A stretch of 64,000 nt of DNA. It comes from Mytilus galloprovincialis. Lineage: Eukaryota; Mollusca; Bivalvia; Mytilida; Mytilidae. The translations under genes and the position numbers were made by a program. Positions 1 to 11,664 of this stretch are shown here, in pieces. Each line of letters opens with the position of its first letter. Within the stretch, counting starts at the first letter, position 1. The notes under the pieces were generated by a model. That model was not told the DNA's origin. It saw nothing but the letters and a program-made list of their open reading frames with translations, and searched no databases. The stretch is taken from assembly GCF_965363235.1 (NCBI RefSeq), contig NC_134844.1, positions 78,213,244 through 78,277,243 on the forward strand. Direction: 5' to 3'.

Positions 1-364
1 CACAGTCAATCTTCGGAAGTATTTATTTCAAATTGGAATTTGAATCTCAACATATTGTTTTACTTGAATACGAATAGTCTTTCTTTATTTAAAAAATAAC
101 CAGCGTTAATTATGAGATTTAATGGTTGCAAAAATCCGATTAATTGTAACCTTTTTTTGAGAAATGTTAATAAAGATTAATTTATATCTGTTGAGATATT
201 TGAATGACACTTACATGTATTGGCTGTAGATTGAAGGACCTGGAAAATGTTGTGAAATCTGTCTTTTAGGCGACGACCATTTGACATTTTGATGAGTGGG
301 TAGAGGGAATTTCAGAAAAAAACAATTATGACAAAAAATTGCCACTGGTAAAATAATAAAACTT

Positions 365-530
365 TCAAAGATAAAAATAAATTTTTCTTAACAAAAACGA
401 ATAATAAATCCTCGCGGAAAACAATCCTTGTTGTAGGCCGTATAGTGACCTACAGTTGTTTATGTCTGTGTCATTTGGTCTCTGGTGTAGAGTAAATGCA
501 TTGGAAATCATACCACATCTTCTTATTTTT
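365..530 (+). repeat. Dispersed mussel repeat family B, partial copy
   Basis: The stretch matches other copies in this window, notably 7120-7410, sharing a core that reads GGCCGTA.AGTGACCTA followed by a TCATACCACATCTTC-type end. It ends just before exon 1 of the nuclear receptor. No coding potential is supported. Confidence 0.6.
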
Positions 531-574
531 ATATAAAGTATTAACAAATGTAACAATTTTTATTATTTCAACAG

Positions 575-3500
575 CCATAAAAATTGGTCGGTACTCGTAC
601 AACAAGCGAACTAGTGATTATATAGAAGTAAAGAAATTGAAGGAACAAGATAGACTTGCAAAACAAGAAACCCCAAAAGTAAAAAGAAAGACAAAACCAA
701 TACCTCAACCAGAAAAAGTCAAGAAGTCGGACATTCCAATTTACAATACTGTTGCCGATATTCTTGTAGAGGAGCTAATCAAAGTTCAAGAGGAGATAAT
801 CCCCGATTTTCGACAAGGTTTTTTACCCGGTGGTCTAAAGGAAAAACATCAGATAATATACGTATGTATCATATATAGATATAAGAAGATGTGGTATATG
901 AGAGCCAATGATCTCTGATCCAAGTCAGAGTTTGTAAAAATTAACCCATGTAGGGCAAATTCGTCAAAGTCATACGATATAATGTCTGTACGTAGTAATC
1001 AGCTTGTTAGTTCGTCCGTCCGTTCTCCGTACGTCATTTCGTCACAAATCGTTTCCGCTCTCTTACATTAAAACCACTTGAGTCCAGTGATGAAACTTGG
1101 TATAATTATTCGCTGCTAACAGCAAGTGTGCGGCTTAAGACTAGTACAACACTACAGGGAGATAACTCTTAAAAAATCAGCTAAACGTTTGAATAAAATT
1201 ATATTGTACATATTAGGCTTCTCAATGATCAAAATATTAAATAAAATTGAGAACGGAAATGGGGAATGTGTCAAAGAGACAACAAATCGACCATAGAACA
1301 GCTAACAGCAGTAGGTCACCAACAGGTCTTCAATGCAGCGAGAAATTCCCGCACCTGGAGGCGTCCTTCAGCTGGCCCCTAAATAAATATATATACTAGT
1401 TATATAAAGTCTGTTTCAAAAAATATCCAATAGTGTGTGTGGTTAAAGATTTTGGAAATTTCTATATTTTTGACAAATGGTTAAGGTAATTTTTTTGTAC
1501 ACATTTGATGAAAATTAAACAAGCCAAATTAATTTAGGTAAAGGTGTTTGGTACAAGTTTAAAAAGGGATAACAATAATATACATTGTACGTTGATGGTC
1601 ATTGTAAAACAAATAGATGAGCTCAAAAACTATGCATTTACGTAGGATAACCGGAATAGCACCAAGTTCAATTATTTATATACAGACACGTATTTGATTA
1701 TAAAATGTCAATACTATTTCTGTGTTTCAAAAAGAGAAAAATTGTTGATAACGCTCATTTGGACCTAGGTCAAATAATAAAAAAATATGCGTGTTTTCTA
1801 TTTCTCTAACTAGACTACCCCATATTTCAAGCTTAGATATACATGTGGCCTAACTTTAATGTTTTTTTTGTCATTTTTCAATAAACACTGTTAAAGTCAG
1901 AATTCCATGTGCAGTTGTCAAAGGCCTGTTACATGTAACACTAAGGTATGGGTTCGACAAGGATTTCAAGTATTCCTGTTGATACAAATGTATCAGAAGT
2001 TTTCACCGGGTCCATCGGTTTCCTTCGCCAAATTGAGCCGACCACCAACATTTGGACTGTGTGCTGAAAGTAGTGCTAATTACCAACAACAATCAACCAA
2101 TCGTCAAGGGGACCGATTTTAATTATATCTTTTAAGACAACTTTGCAAATTTATTTTGATAACAGTAATGCCTTGTGGTTTATACATGTATTATATATCA
2201 AAACCCGAAAAGGAACAATAAACCATGTGCACTTTAGTAGGACGGTACGTTTGTAAATGCAGTCCAGAATTTTGAAAAGGGGGACCTGCTATCTACTCAA
2301 CGTTAGGATTTTGATATGTAATTAAAAGTCTTTGCATTTGCCATAAATGTAGCTCCATAATGGTGGACCGTCCAACCTATTAGTCTACTTCTGCCTGTGG
2401 TTTGTACCTTGTATTTGTTTTTTTTTTATAATCAGGTCTGTAGACACATGATCTAGCATTGTATGTGTAACTTATTTTTCAAGTTGTATATGTCACCAAA
2501 GTCACACATATGAATCTCCTTGACGTTTTATACATTATTGAATTTGCTCCTCAGTTTGCTCCTTTCTTTTTCATTGTCTTAAGGACGACATCAAAATATC
2601 GATGTAGGATAAAAAACTTAAATCAAATAGTTTGGGGGTGGGGGTCAACATTGCTGCAAGTTTTGTTAATCTAAAATCGATTTTACATATATCCCTATTG
2701 GTCAATCAATTTTTCCCAAATTAAGTTAAGGGGGGAGGGGGTTGAGGGGGTCAGTGAAAAAACTATGTGAATTAAGTTTTTTATCCTTCATTGAACTTTT
2801 GATGTCGTCCCTTAGATTTTCGTAGTTTGCATTCCTTTTAAGTCTCTACTATTGCCATTAAATTTACATTACTTTATTTGCAGGAAAGGCACAAGCAAAA
2901 ACAGGAAGTATTTGGTAACATGGGTGTTCTGCCTGCTAGTGTTTATGAGGAATTCCATAAAGCAACCGGAATCGAACTTGATGACCGTAAGGACAAAATG
3001 AGCATGATTGCTATAGAAATGGACAGGTCTATACGTGGCATGATTAATTTTGCAAGAAGGCTTCCAGAATTTTGTAATCTGTCTAAACATGACCAAGCTA
3101 CTCTATTGAAAGGTATGCTATACATTGAAGAGTGTTTAGTTTAAACATATTTATTTATAGGGTTTGGGAAACAATTTATTGCAACTTTTTTTAATCCACT
3201 TTGCCGGTACGAGTGCTGCCTTGTTGCGGAATTAGCCTCCGCTTTTTCGAAATCTACAAGGGTGTCTTTTACGCGCAAGATAAATGGCTCCCTCGCTCTC
3301 ATAACACGGGTCAGCCATAGTGATTAATCGTTCATCTCTGACGGACTATCATCGTTTCCTCAAGACCATACTCGCAAATGATGTAAAGGGAGAGCCGAAA
3401 ATTAAGTCGGGAGCGGGGACTGAACCCGGAACTTTTGTTTTTGTAGTCCGGTGCACTACACCACGACTCTCATTTGAAGAGGGTCTGGATGGGGGTCCTT

Positions 3501-6500
3501 TATCTCTGTAAATTTAAAATATTTAGGTCATTTTACTGTATTCTTTTTATACTTTTTCGCATTGAATGGTTCTTTATTTTTTGTATTTTAACACCTCATT
3601 ATTCGCTATTTTTTATTTTGTTGGTCCATTTTCTGTATGTGACTCTCAGACCAAAAAAACAAAAAAACAAAATGGAAATGGGGAATATTTCAAAGAGACA
3701 ACAACCCGACCAAAAGACAGAAAACAGCCGTAGGCCACCAATGGGTAGCGAGAAAACCCGGTACCAAGAGGCGAGCCTCAGCTTGCCACTAAACGAAAAT
3801 GTGTACTAGATCAGTGGAAATGGGCTGTTGTTTGCTCTATGGTCGGGTGGTTGTCGCTTTGACATATTCACCATTTCCTTTCTCAATTTTATCGTACTAA
3901 ACTTCAAAATATATAAATGAACTTAAATTAAAATCCATGCATGACAATCAAAGGCCAGAGGCTCCTGACTGGAAAAACGCGCAAACAATCGATAGATCTT
4001 AATAGTATAAGAAGATGTGGTATGAGCGCAAATGAGACAACTCTCCATCTAAGTCATCAAGGAAACCATTTTAGTACGGCTTTCAACTCGAAGCCTTGGC
4101 TCACAGCGAACAGCATGATATAAAGGACGGGCCTCCAACAATGGCAAGTGTTAAACCATTCAAACAGGAAAACCAACGGTCTAATTTATATAAAAATCGA
4201 GAAAAGAAAACCTCTATAATATATGAACCACATCAGTACACGAAAATATCTGAACATCAGTTTCCTGACTTAGGGAAAAATGCAGCGGTTTTAAACATTT
4301 TGATAGGCACCAACTTTCACCCTACACTGAAAAAATAATATTTTTTTCCAACTGTTGGGTTTTTCATTTAGAATCTTTCCTCACAGAACCTGCTATGATA
4401 GGCCAAATAGTTCCTTCAAAGAATATGCCATAAGCATATGCATGTTGTATATGTGCACTACCAGGGAATATTTTTTTATTTGGAAGGGCATCACTCACAT
4501 TTTGTAAAACAGGTTTATCAAATATGTGGTCAGGGACTTAATTTTCATTGTTATTTTAAAATAATTACATTATATGTATGTTTCATCATATTACTTTATT
4601 CTGATTGGCTAACTGCACATCACGTGTTATTCCTTAAGCAATTGCATCACTCAATAAAACTTTTCATTCACGATAACACGTGGTCCCACAATAAAGTGCA
4701 CAGGTGAATTAAAGAAAACAATTATAAAATTCGTGTTTTCATAGCTAAAAAAATGTAATTATAAGTATTGAATGCTACTCTTTGTAACTTCATAGGGTTG
4801 TAAAAGCGTTGGCCGTGCGCACATTTTTAGTATGAAGCGCTTCCGCGCTTCATACAAAATGTCAACTCTTTTACACCCCAATGAAGTTACAAATAGAAGC
4901 ATTCAATTCTTAAATATAGTCCTAAATTAGGTTTATGTTGTAGCTGGCTACGTTGAATACGGATTTCTTGGAATGTTCAACCGAATCAACATAGAACTTG
5001 GTGTAATTGCTATAGAATCGCCATCATTTGCCATAGAATACGGTTTACACTTCAGTGAATTTGATAGCATTATGGGACAGAAAGAATGTGGTAAACTTTC
5101 AGAATTCGCAGCCATCCTTCAAAAGTGTCAATACACCGTCGAGGAGGTTACTCTTTCTCGTGCAATTGTGCTGACTTTCACAGGTAATTAAGAGATACAT
5201 TTTGAATTTCCTTTTTTTATTTTAGGACTGACAGCAATTGAAGTAAATGTCTCCACAACCTTTCATGTCACGTGATCATTACCATTTATGTGACGCGTTA
5301 ATAACAATAAATTTTATTTGATCTTTGTAAAAAATATCAAGGCACACATTTTTGTTTATAAATACTTATTTCGAAAATGACGATCATTAAAATTCATGTT
5401 AGTAAAATAAATAATGTTCATAAATTCAAAATTTTCTTCAAGGCGTTACATTTACCAATTGCTGTATGATAAATCGTTTGAAAGGTGGGGTTCCGAACAC
5501 AAATTGCATTGCGTTATTGAATAACACAGCATATCTGCAACTAGTTCATATCGTAAACAAATCGGCTTCCGGTGTGCAGAATGATTCAATCGGCAATCCT
5601 CGGGTGACTCCGCTACTCTAGATAAGGTACGGAATCAGCCGAGTTGTGACGAATGCAGAATAATTATGACGTCCTAACTGTATTGTAACCCTTTTGTCTC
5701 TCCTTAGCTTTGTATTTAAGAATTGAATGCTTCTTCTTGTAACTTCATTAGCGTGTAAAAACGTGGACCGAATTACATTTTGTATAAAGCGCGGAATCGC
5801 TTCATTCTCAGAGTGTGCGCACGGTCAACGCTTTTACAATCCTATGAAGTTACAAAAAGAAGCATTCAATACTTATAATAATATTTTTTAGCTAGGATCA
5901 TGAAAACACGATTTTTATCATCTTTTCATTTAATATTTCTTGTGCACTTTATTGTGGGACCTCGTGTCATCATAAATAATAAATTTTATTGTGTAATGAA
6001 GTTGATTAAGGAATAACGCGAGATTGTAGTGTAACCAATCAGAATACTGTTGTATAATGAAACTTACATATAATGTAATTATTAAAACATGTTCAGTTTG
6101 TCACACTGTTTATGTTGTTGACGAACTTCAATGGTCGATGGTATATCCTGGCACTCTTGCTCCCTCAACAAGGAAACTGAGATCCACGAAATAACACAAC
6201 AGTGCTGAAAGAAGCGTTTAACATTATCATTCAATCCTTGATTGATTGATTTGATTTTTGGTGTTTTAACGCCACTTTTAAGCACCGCATTTAGGCAATT
6301 TCGTGCCGGCCAGTTTTTATTGGTAAAGGAAGCCGGAATGCCCGGAGAAAAAACCCCGACCTTCGAAAGGAAAACTGACAATCCTAGTCAATTAAGATTG
6401 GAGTCGAGTGCACCTGCATGAGCGGGGTTCGAACTCACAACCCCAGTGTTGACTGGCTAGTGATTACAGTAGTAACTACTTTTTTTTCTCTTGATAAAAT

Positions 6501-6946
6501 TTTATTGCACATATATATTTATCATCTACATCAATTTACATCTTCAATATCAAAAACATTAAGTCCTTATACTATCAGGCACCTCGCTCTTATCTCACAT
6601 GCATATAGGACTCGGCCACGAGGCTCCCATTCAATCCTTGTATAATGTTGCACTTGTAATGGTATAAAAGCTTAATTTAATGTTTCATGTTTAATATTTT
6701 ACAGATCGAGTCAAATTAGACGAACCAGAAAGAGTGGAACAAATGCAATGGAAATTGGTGGACATGTTAAGATATTTTTGCAAGAAAAACAATAAAAATC
6801 CGGACGAAAAACTCTGGCAGATATTTGACAAATTTTCCACACTTAGAAGCTATGCAGAGTATAAGAAAGATTTATTGAATATGAAAGCACAGTGGCCGGC
6901 AGTTCAATCACATCCTCTTATCTTAGAAATTTTAAAACCAGACTAA
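575..6946 (+). CDS. Nuclear receptor, NR1-like, 3' coding exons (hinge and ligand-binding domain); 5' end outside window
   Basis: Ligand-type transcription factor of the nuclear receptor family. Four coding exons are seen: 575-861, 2884-3112, 4944-5183 and 6705-6946, each bounded by AG/GT with matching phases (entry phase 1, then 0, 1, 1), giving 331 residues to the TAA. The first exon opens with AIKIGRY, which resembles the C-terminal extension after the zinc-finger domain, followed by a basic hinge (KRKTKP). Exon 2 carries the helix 3-4 signature (FARRLPEFCNLSKHDQATLL) and exon 3 continues with AG-YVEYGF. Exon 4 ends in PLILEIL, which fits the AF-2 coactivator helix. The DNA-binding exons must lie upstream of base 1. 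Spacing and the helix 10-12 region look like NR1 receptors (PPAR, E75, REV-ERB side). The exact orthologue cannot be named by eye, and NR1 groups are expanded in bivalves. An AATAAA lies 50 bases after the stop. Confidence 0.9.
1237..1400 (+). repeat. Dispersed mussel repeat family A, copy 1
   Basis: It shares the order GGGGAATGTGTCAAAG, GACAACAA.CGACCATAGA, then GCGTCCTTCAGCTGGCCCC with the copy at 57425-57600. Partial copies are at 3668-3990 and 36348-36410. Confidence 0.65.
2580..2814. mobile_element. MITE with ~40-bp terminal inverted repeats
   Basis: The left end AAGGACGACATCAAAA..GATAAAAAACTTA is mirrored at the right end by AAGTTTTTTATCC..TTTTGATGTCGTCCCTT. About 235 bp long with no open frame, so it is a non-autonomous DNA element inside intron 1. 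Confidence 0.7.
3185..3480 (-). mobile_element. tRNA-derived SINE, minus strand
   Basis: On the minus strand the 5' head resembles a tRNA. An A-box-like GGTGTAGTGC and a B-box-like GGGTTCAGTCCC are present, and AGTCG near the start can pair with CGACT after the B box, as in an acceptor stem. The body extends about 200 bp further. Position and structure fit a SINE inserted in intron 2 of the receptor gene. Confidence 0.6.
3668..3990. repeat. Family A repeats, one forward and one reversed fragment
   Basis: A forward copy (3668-3800) is followed by a reversed fragment (about 3826-3900, reading CTCTATGGTCGGGTGGTTGT) and then by the tail block with GGCCAGAGGCTCCTGACT, which also follows copy 4 near 57665. 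Confidence 0.55.
4005..4240 (+). repeat. Dispersed mussel repeat family C, copy 1
   Basis: It starts AAGAAGATGTGGTATGAGCG and continues through GAGACAACTCTCCAT and AAAACCAACGGTCTAAT. The same order is found at 8607-8815 and, reversed, at 14205-14415. Confidence 0.65.
4553..4920 (+). mobile_element. Left arm of an inverted repeat pair around exon 3
   Basis: About 370 bp mirrored by 5713-6085. It contains an internal palindrome: GTATTGAATGCT..TTGTAACTTCAT near 4760 and ATGAAGTTACAA..AGCATTCAAT near 4890, with a tight hairpin at about 4832-4857. Likely a MITE. Confidence 0.65.
5713..6085 (-). mobile_element. Right arm of an inverted repeat pair around exon 3
   Basis: Reverse-complement counterpart of 4553-4920. 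It has the same internal palindrome, the same GTGCACTTTATTGTGGGAC block and the same CCAATCAGAATA block, in opposite orientation. Exon 3 of the receptor lies between the two arms. Confidence 0.65.
6240..6470 (-). mobile_element. tRNA-derived SINE, minus strand, with ATCA tail
   Basis: Read on the minus strand it begins with a tRNA-like head with B-box GAGTTCGAACCCC. It passes through a conserved core (GGCACGAAATTGCCTAAATG, GGTGTTTTAACGCC in reverse) and ends in ATCAAATCAATCAATCAA. The tail motif recurs alone near 12885-12915 and 49505-49535. Structure and tail match SINEs common in bivalves. Confidence 0.7.
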
Positions 6947-6996
6947 AGCCGTTTTAAATTTAACTGTCTGATCTCATATGTAATTGTTGTCATTTA

Positions 6997-7002
6997 AATA
7001 AA
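6997..7002 (+). promoter_or_regulatory. Polyadenylation signal AATAAA of the nuclear receptor gene
   Basis: A consensus AATAAA 50 bases downstream of the receptor stop codon, on the same strand. Confidence 0.6.
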
Positions 7003-7119
7003 ATATGTCACAAACTGTTATTGTCACAATGACTATAGATCTCTTATATGATGACAAATCATGGGTGTTTCGTCATCGTTTTTCGTTAATTGTGTCCCGC
7101 CACATTATTAATGTATGTG

Positions 7120-7410
7120 CCTGTCCCAAGTCAGGAGCCTGTAATTCAGTGGTTGTCGTTTGTTTATGTGTTACATATTTGTTTTTCGTTCATTTTTTTT
7201 ACATAAATAAGGCCGTTAGTTTTCTCGTTGGAATTGTTTTACATTGTCTTATCGGGGCCTATTAAAGCTGACTGTGCGGTGTGGGCTTTGCTCATTGTTG
7301 AAGGCCGTACGGTGACCTATAGTTGTTGATGTCTGTGTCATTTTGGTCTTTTTTGGATAGTTGTCTCATTGGCAATCATACCACATCTCCTTTTTTTATA
7401 TTTCAGTTAT
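7120..7410 (+). repeat. Dispersed mussel repeat family B, longest copy
   Basis: It runs from CTGTCCCAAGTCAGGAGCC through GGGCTTTGCTCATTGTTGAA and GGCCGTACGGTGACCTATAG to CAATCATACCACATCTCC. Partial or reversed copies lie at 365-530, 9010-9130, 16075-16215, 28845-28965, 48315-48790 and 50095-50440. The open frame inside it is incidental. Confidence 0.7.
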
Positions 7411-8127
7411 ATCTTTAAACCCAATATATTTAAGGAGTGGATTTCTTTTTTTTTAAGGGCGTAGTTCATTAACAATGAATATATACTACTAAAATATTAT
7501 TTGGGAAAAATGTTAAGCTAATTATTTATATATTTCCAATCAAAGAGCGTCATACCTTGTTACGTCATCTACAACTCATACTGCCATCCATTTCGCCTCT
7601 TTAATCAACCACTTTAATTTAGAACAAATATCTTACTTTGAGCACTGGAACTTTTGTTTACATGTATTTGAGTTATGGTAATGCTTAATAACTTATCAAA
7701 CGAATGGCGTATATTTCTGATCAAAAGAAGATGTAACGTAACGTTCACGTTAAAACATGGACATTTTATAAAATACTCTGCTTACTGTCTGACAAGAGAT
7801 AGGCGAAAGATAACAAAACAATATCAAAACTCATATTCGAAGACAAGCTGACGATGCCATGGCAAAAAAAACAAAAACAAAAGAAAAAAATGAAGAGAAG
7901 CCAAACGCACAAGTTAACACCAAATATAGAAAACTAAAGACTGAACAACAACGAACCCCACCAAAAACCTGCGGAAAGTTTACGTGCTCAGGAAGATTAA
8001 GCATTCTATTGTAAACAGAAAAGTTTAGTTAACAGTATCAAAAGTTTTCATTGCACTTATATATGAGTGAAATTAAATTCAGTGTAATCTTTATTTTTCA
8101 CCGATATAAATGAAGACGACAGTAGTT
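7411..8127. other. Non-coding stretch
   Basis: AT-rich, with an A-rich tract at 7866-7892. No domain, RNA gene or clear repeat structure was seen. Confidence 0.5.
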
Positions 8128-8304
8128 CAGGCCCGTAACCCGAAATTTCCAAGGGAGGTGGAGGGGGGTCAATGAAATTATACGCAACTTTAACTGTTAC
8201 AATTCAAACAGAACGTCAACTTTAGTAGTGCTTATTTGTTTTCAAGGCGAAAAAGGGGTGGGGGGGGGTTTCGTTCCCCCCTCGAACCCCCTGGCTACGG
8301 GCGT
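8128..8304. mobile_element. MITE with GCCCGTA termini
   Basis: The ends CAGGCCCGTAACC and GGCTACGGGCGT are inverted repeats. The 6-bp flanks GTAGTT (8122-8127 and 8305-8310) look like a target-site duplication. The G/C-run interior has no open frame. Confidence 0.65.
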
Positions 8305-8606
8305 GTAGTTTATTGTAGATCAATTAGGAAGAAATATCAATGTAAACTGATGATTTTGCTTTCTAATAGGTACAGAACAGCTGGCTGACTGACTGACATA
8401 ATACGCATCTGTTATGCATGCATCAACCACACACTCAGTCAAAATGTAACCATCAGGAATACTAGGACACAATCGGTAAAATTGCAAATTGAACGACTAT
8501 ACTGGTATATAGAATCGTGAAAAGTCCTGTTATATAGTTTAATTTAGTCTTTTGATCATTTTAAAACAATTCTTCAACGTTTGAATTTTCAAACATGTTG
8601 GCCAAT

Positions 8607-8815
8607 AAATATAAGATGTGGTATGAGCGCCAATGAGACAACTCTCCATCCAAGTCACAATTTATAAAAGTAAACCATTATACGGTCTTCAACACGGAGC
8701 CTTCGAGTTGGCTATAACGGGCCCCCAGAAGTACTAGTGTAAAACCATTGAAACGGGAAAACCAACGCTCTAATCTATATAAAAAAACGAGAAACACTTA
8801 TGATCCACATGGCCA
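8607..8815 (+). repeat. Family C repeat, copy 2
   Basis: Same block order as 4005-4240, starting AAGATGTGGTATGAGCGCC. Confidence 0.65.
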
Positions 8816-9009
8816 AGTTCACTATTGCAGGAACATGGTTGAAAAATTGTTCATGTGGTGTAATAGTATAACTATCGGCACCGCCAATGTTAAAGACACT
8901 CATACTCTAATACCAATGTGTATAAGTATTTTATTTTCTGATTTTATCTTTAGTAGAAACTGTTACCTCAGCTTGTCCTATCAATTCATGAGACATATCC
9001 ATTCTTTAT

Positions 9010-9130
9010 CTTAAAGCTCATTATGCTGTATGGGTTTTGCTCATTGTTGAAGGCCGTTCGGTGACCTATTTGTTGCTAACTCTATGTCATTTTAGTCTCT
9101 TGTGGAGAGTTATCTCATGTCTATGGGAGT
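9010..9130 (+). repeat. Family B repeat, partial copy
   Basis: It shares TTTGCTCATTGTTGAAGGCC and the following GTGACCTATTTG block with 7120-7410. Confidence 0.6.
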
Positions 9131-9209
9131 ATTTAACGATAGTGATTACCATTGAGAGTCTCGCACGGTTTGCCTTGGCTTACGTATTCTTGAACATTTA
9201 ATAATAGAT

Positions 9210-9750
9210 ATTTATGCCCCAGCACTAGCAGAGGAGGCATTAAGTTTTACCTTTGTCCAACTGTACGTCCGTCCGTCCGTCTCGAAGTTGGTTTTCGTTC
9301 TCTAACATAAGTTTGCCTTAACACAATGTTATGAGACTTTTAATGTATTATACACAATCTGTATTACCCCAAAACACAGATCAAGTGATGGCGTCACTTG
9401 TACCAGTTTATAGATTAATGTACAAATGGAAAATTGCTGAATTTTTCGTTTCCGTATTCTAACTTTAGTTTGCCCCAACTTATCCTTATGAATCTTATAC
9501 ACAATACTTATTGCCACAAAACATAGATCAAGTTTTAATTTTGGTGTCGTCACTTTAACCTTCCTAGAGTTATGCTCCCTTACAAATGGATAAAAATTGC
9601 TTATATCGCTAACTTATAAGTTTGCATTTAACCAAATGGTATGAAAGATAATAATTACAGACAATGTGTTTATTACCATAAAACTCAGATCAATTACGAT
9701 TTTGGGTAGCGTCACTCCTGAGTGATGTTCCTTTATAAAGTAGTACGCAA
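9210..9750 (+). repeat. Molluscan CCGT-rich repeat with three degenerate ~150-bp units
   Basis: It begins TTATGCCCCAGCACTAGCAG, passes through GTCCGTCCGTCCGTC, and is followed by three related units near 9305, 9460 and 9605. Each unit contains AAGTTTGC, a TACAGACAAT/TACACAAT block, a CAGATCAA block and a GTCACT block. Related CCGT starts are at 19975 and 63760. Confidence 0.6.
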
Positions 9751-10209
9751 GTGGGGGCATCCTCCGTGTCTCATGGACACGTTCCATATTTATTTCCTTG
9801 TGATTTGATATAATAAAAGACAAAAATGTAACATGAATATATAAAGAAATATATATTAATGAATAATTCGAATAACGTCGATAGCATCCTTATATTTAAA
9901 AAAAAACAACATAGTAATTACATAAAAAACTACATCACTTCTCTCTCCGGAACAATTTCATAAAAAAAAGAAGCCTATAAAAAATGTTATGAACCTTTAT
10001 CTTTTTGTTTTTGGGGTGGGGTACGTCTCATTCAGCTTATTTTAATTTTAAGTCATGGGTTCTTTCAAAGGAAATTATTTGAAACAGTCTGTTTACCTTT
10101 TATAAAAATAAGGAGTTCAATCAGAGTTCACATGATGGAGATAATACCAATTATCATATGTCACTGTACGGCCTTCAACAATGTGAAACCTCATGGCATA
10201 TAGTTAGCT

Positions 10210-10365
10210 CAGGCGCGGATCCAAAGGGGGGGGGGGGGGTTCCGGGGGTTGGAACCCCCTTTTTTTGGACGATCAATGCATTTGAATGGGGACATGTAGT
10301 TGGAAACCCCCCCTTTTGTCCTGGGTTAGGAACCCCCCTTTTTAAAATGGCTGGATCCGCCCCTG
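10210..10365. mobile_element. 156-bp MITE with 14-bp TIRs and target duplication
   Basis: The termini CAGGCGCGGATCCA and TGGATCCGCCCCTG are inverted repeats. GTTAGCT flanks both sides (10203-10209 and 10366-10372). The CAGG start and ~8-bp class duplication suggest a hAT-type origin, though only 7 bases match. Confidence 0.75.
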
Positions 10366-10594
10366 GTTAGCTTTAAAAAGGCCTTGATATGAGACAGGGC
10401 AATATCATCAATTCATTTTTATATTGTCATCATTTCTTGATGTGTGATATGTTTAGATATTTGCCAAAGACGAATGTGCATTCCCACATCTTTAAAATTT
10501 TTGAGAATAAATGCACACTTCATAAACTCCTGGTTATTGGATCTTTTAATGATATTTGGAAATGAATCTCGCAGAAAACAAATATTCTCATATC

Positions 10595-10805
10595 CGCAAA
10601 TTACTATATATATATATATCTTTATTCTAATCACCAAATACATAGGTACAGAGAAGAATATATATATATATATATATATATATACAACTCGTCTAAACAT
10701 CAACCCAACAATGTTAGATCTGTAAATTTGCTTTCGCAAATTTTTGGTTCTTCCCTCGCCGGGATTCGAACCCATGCTACTGTGATATCTATATATATAT
10801 ATATA
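10595..10805 (-). mobile_element. tRNA-like SINE head with AT microsatellites
   Basis: On the minus strand the B-box-like GGGTTCGAATCCCGGC near 10757-10775 lies in a short tRNA-like region. AT dinucleotide runs are at 10597-10610, 10657-10683 and 10790-10803. The open frames here are the AT repeat read in frame. Confidence 0.5.
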
Positions 10806-10843
10806 CCAATAGAGTCATAGTATTAGTTACATGTTGTGTTAGA

Positions 10844-10960
10844 TAGTGACCTAATACATGTACGATATGTATGGGGTTAGTAAATTCCATATTAGGTGAG
10901 AGCGAAGATCGAATCCACATATGGAATTTACTGACCCCATATATATCGTATTAGGTCACT
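10844..10960. mobile_element. Palindromic MITE
   Basis: AGTGACCTAATAC..GGGGTTAGTAAATTCCATAT is mirrored by ATATGGAATTTACTGACCCC..GTATTAGGTCACT. The two halves fold into one hairpin. Confidence 0.65.
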
Positions 10961-11103
10961 AGCATACCGTGTAACGAATTTATCTTACCGACTTTCTTCA
11001 AATGTGGTATTTTGACCAGCGGCCTATCAAAGTAATCAAGTCTTCAATACTTAATATAATTAAGATCGACATACTTCCATTTGTCTATACAGAAAACAAA
11101 TGC

Positions 11104-11320
11104 CAACAATAACAACTTTTTAGATTTAAATTTGTTTTATGCCTTCATTACATGTTTTTTTATAATTACTTCGTCTGTTGAATTCTTTCAGTTTCTTTTT
11201 TTTTTTGAAAGGGAAGTAACTCCGTTATGTCAACAATAACAACTTGTTAGCTTTAATTATGATTTATGAACTTATTTCAACCTTTCATCATCGATTTCTT
11301 CGTCTGTTGAATCCTTTCAG
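11104..11320. repeat. Direct duplication of ~90 bp
   Basis: CAACAATAACAACTT...CTTCGTCTGTTGAAT.CTTTCAG occurs at 11104-11190 and again at 11231-11320 with some divergence. Confidence 0.6.
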
Positions 11321-11664
11321 ATTTTTCCTCAACACAGTATTGTTTTTATGAAGGGTTGTGGCATCATTTTTGTTTAGAAAAGGAAGTAACTCCTTACTAA
11401 CCCCCATATGGTAACTAACCATGTATGGTTGCTAACCCTATATTTTTTAGGACACCCTATATCAAATATACATAGTCACCACGTGTAGTCCTTTAACCAA
11501 TCATATCTCTATAAATCTATAAGAGGTAAGATAAGTAAGGTTAATGATTCATAAGTCATGATCGTGAAAGATGATGTGCGTTTAAAATATATATCTAGTT
11601 AAAAACCTTAAGGTATGCGTAGTCATTTCACATTGCACTAATTCTATTTATGCTAAACAAAATG

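Larger units (their letters stand above)
862..2883 (+). other. Intron 1 of the nuclear receptor gene
   Basis: The donor is GTATGT and the acceptor TTTGCAG. Apart from a family A repeat (1237-1400) and a MITE (2580-2814), nothing recognisable is seen. The small open frame at 1907-2122 has no acceptable splice context or domain. Confidence 0.75.

Noticed and set aside
3300..3480. Genuine tRNA gene
   Set aside because: A- and B-box-like sequences and a short acceptor-like pairing exist, but the cloverleaf is imperfect and a ~200-bp tail follows. A SINE head fits better.
10419..10775. 118-codon minus-strand frame
   Set aside because: Its centre is Tyr-Ile repeats from an AT microsatellite and it overlaps a SINE head.
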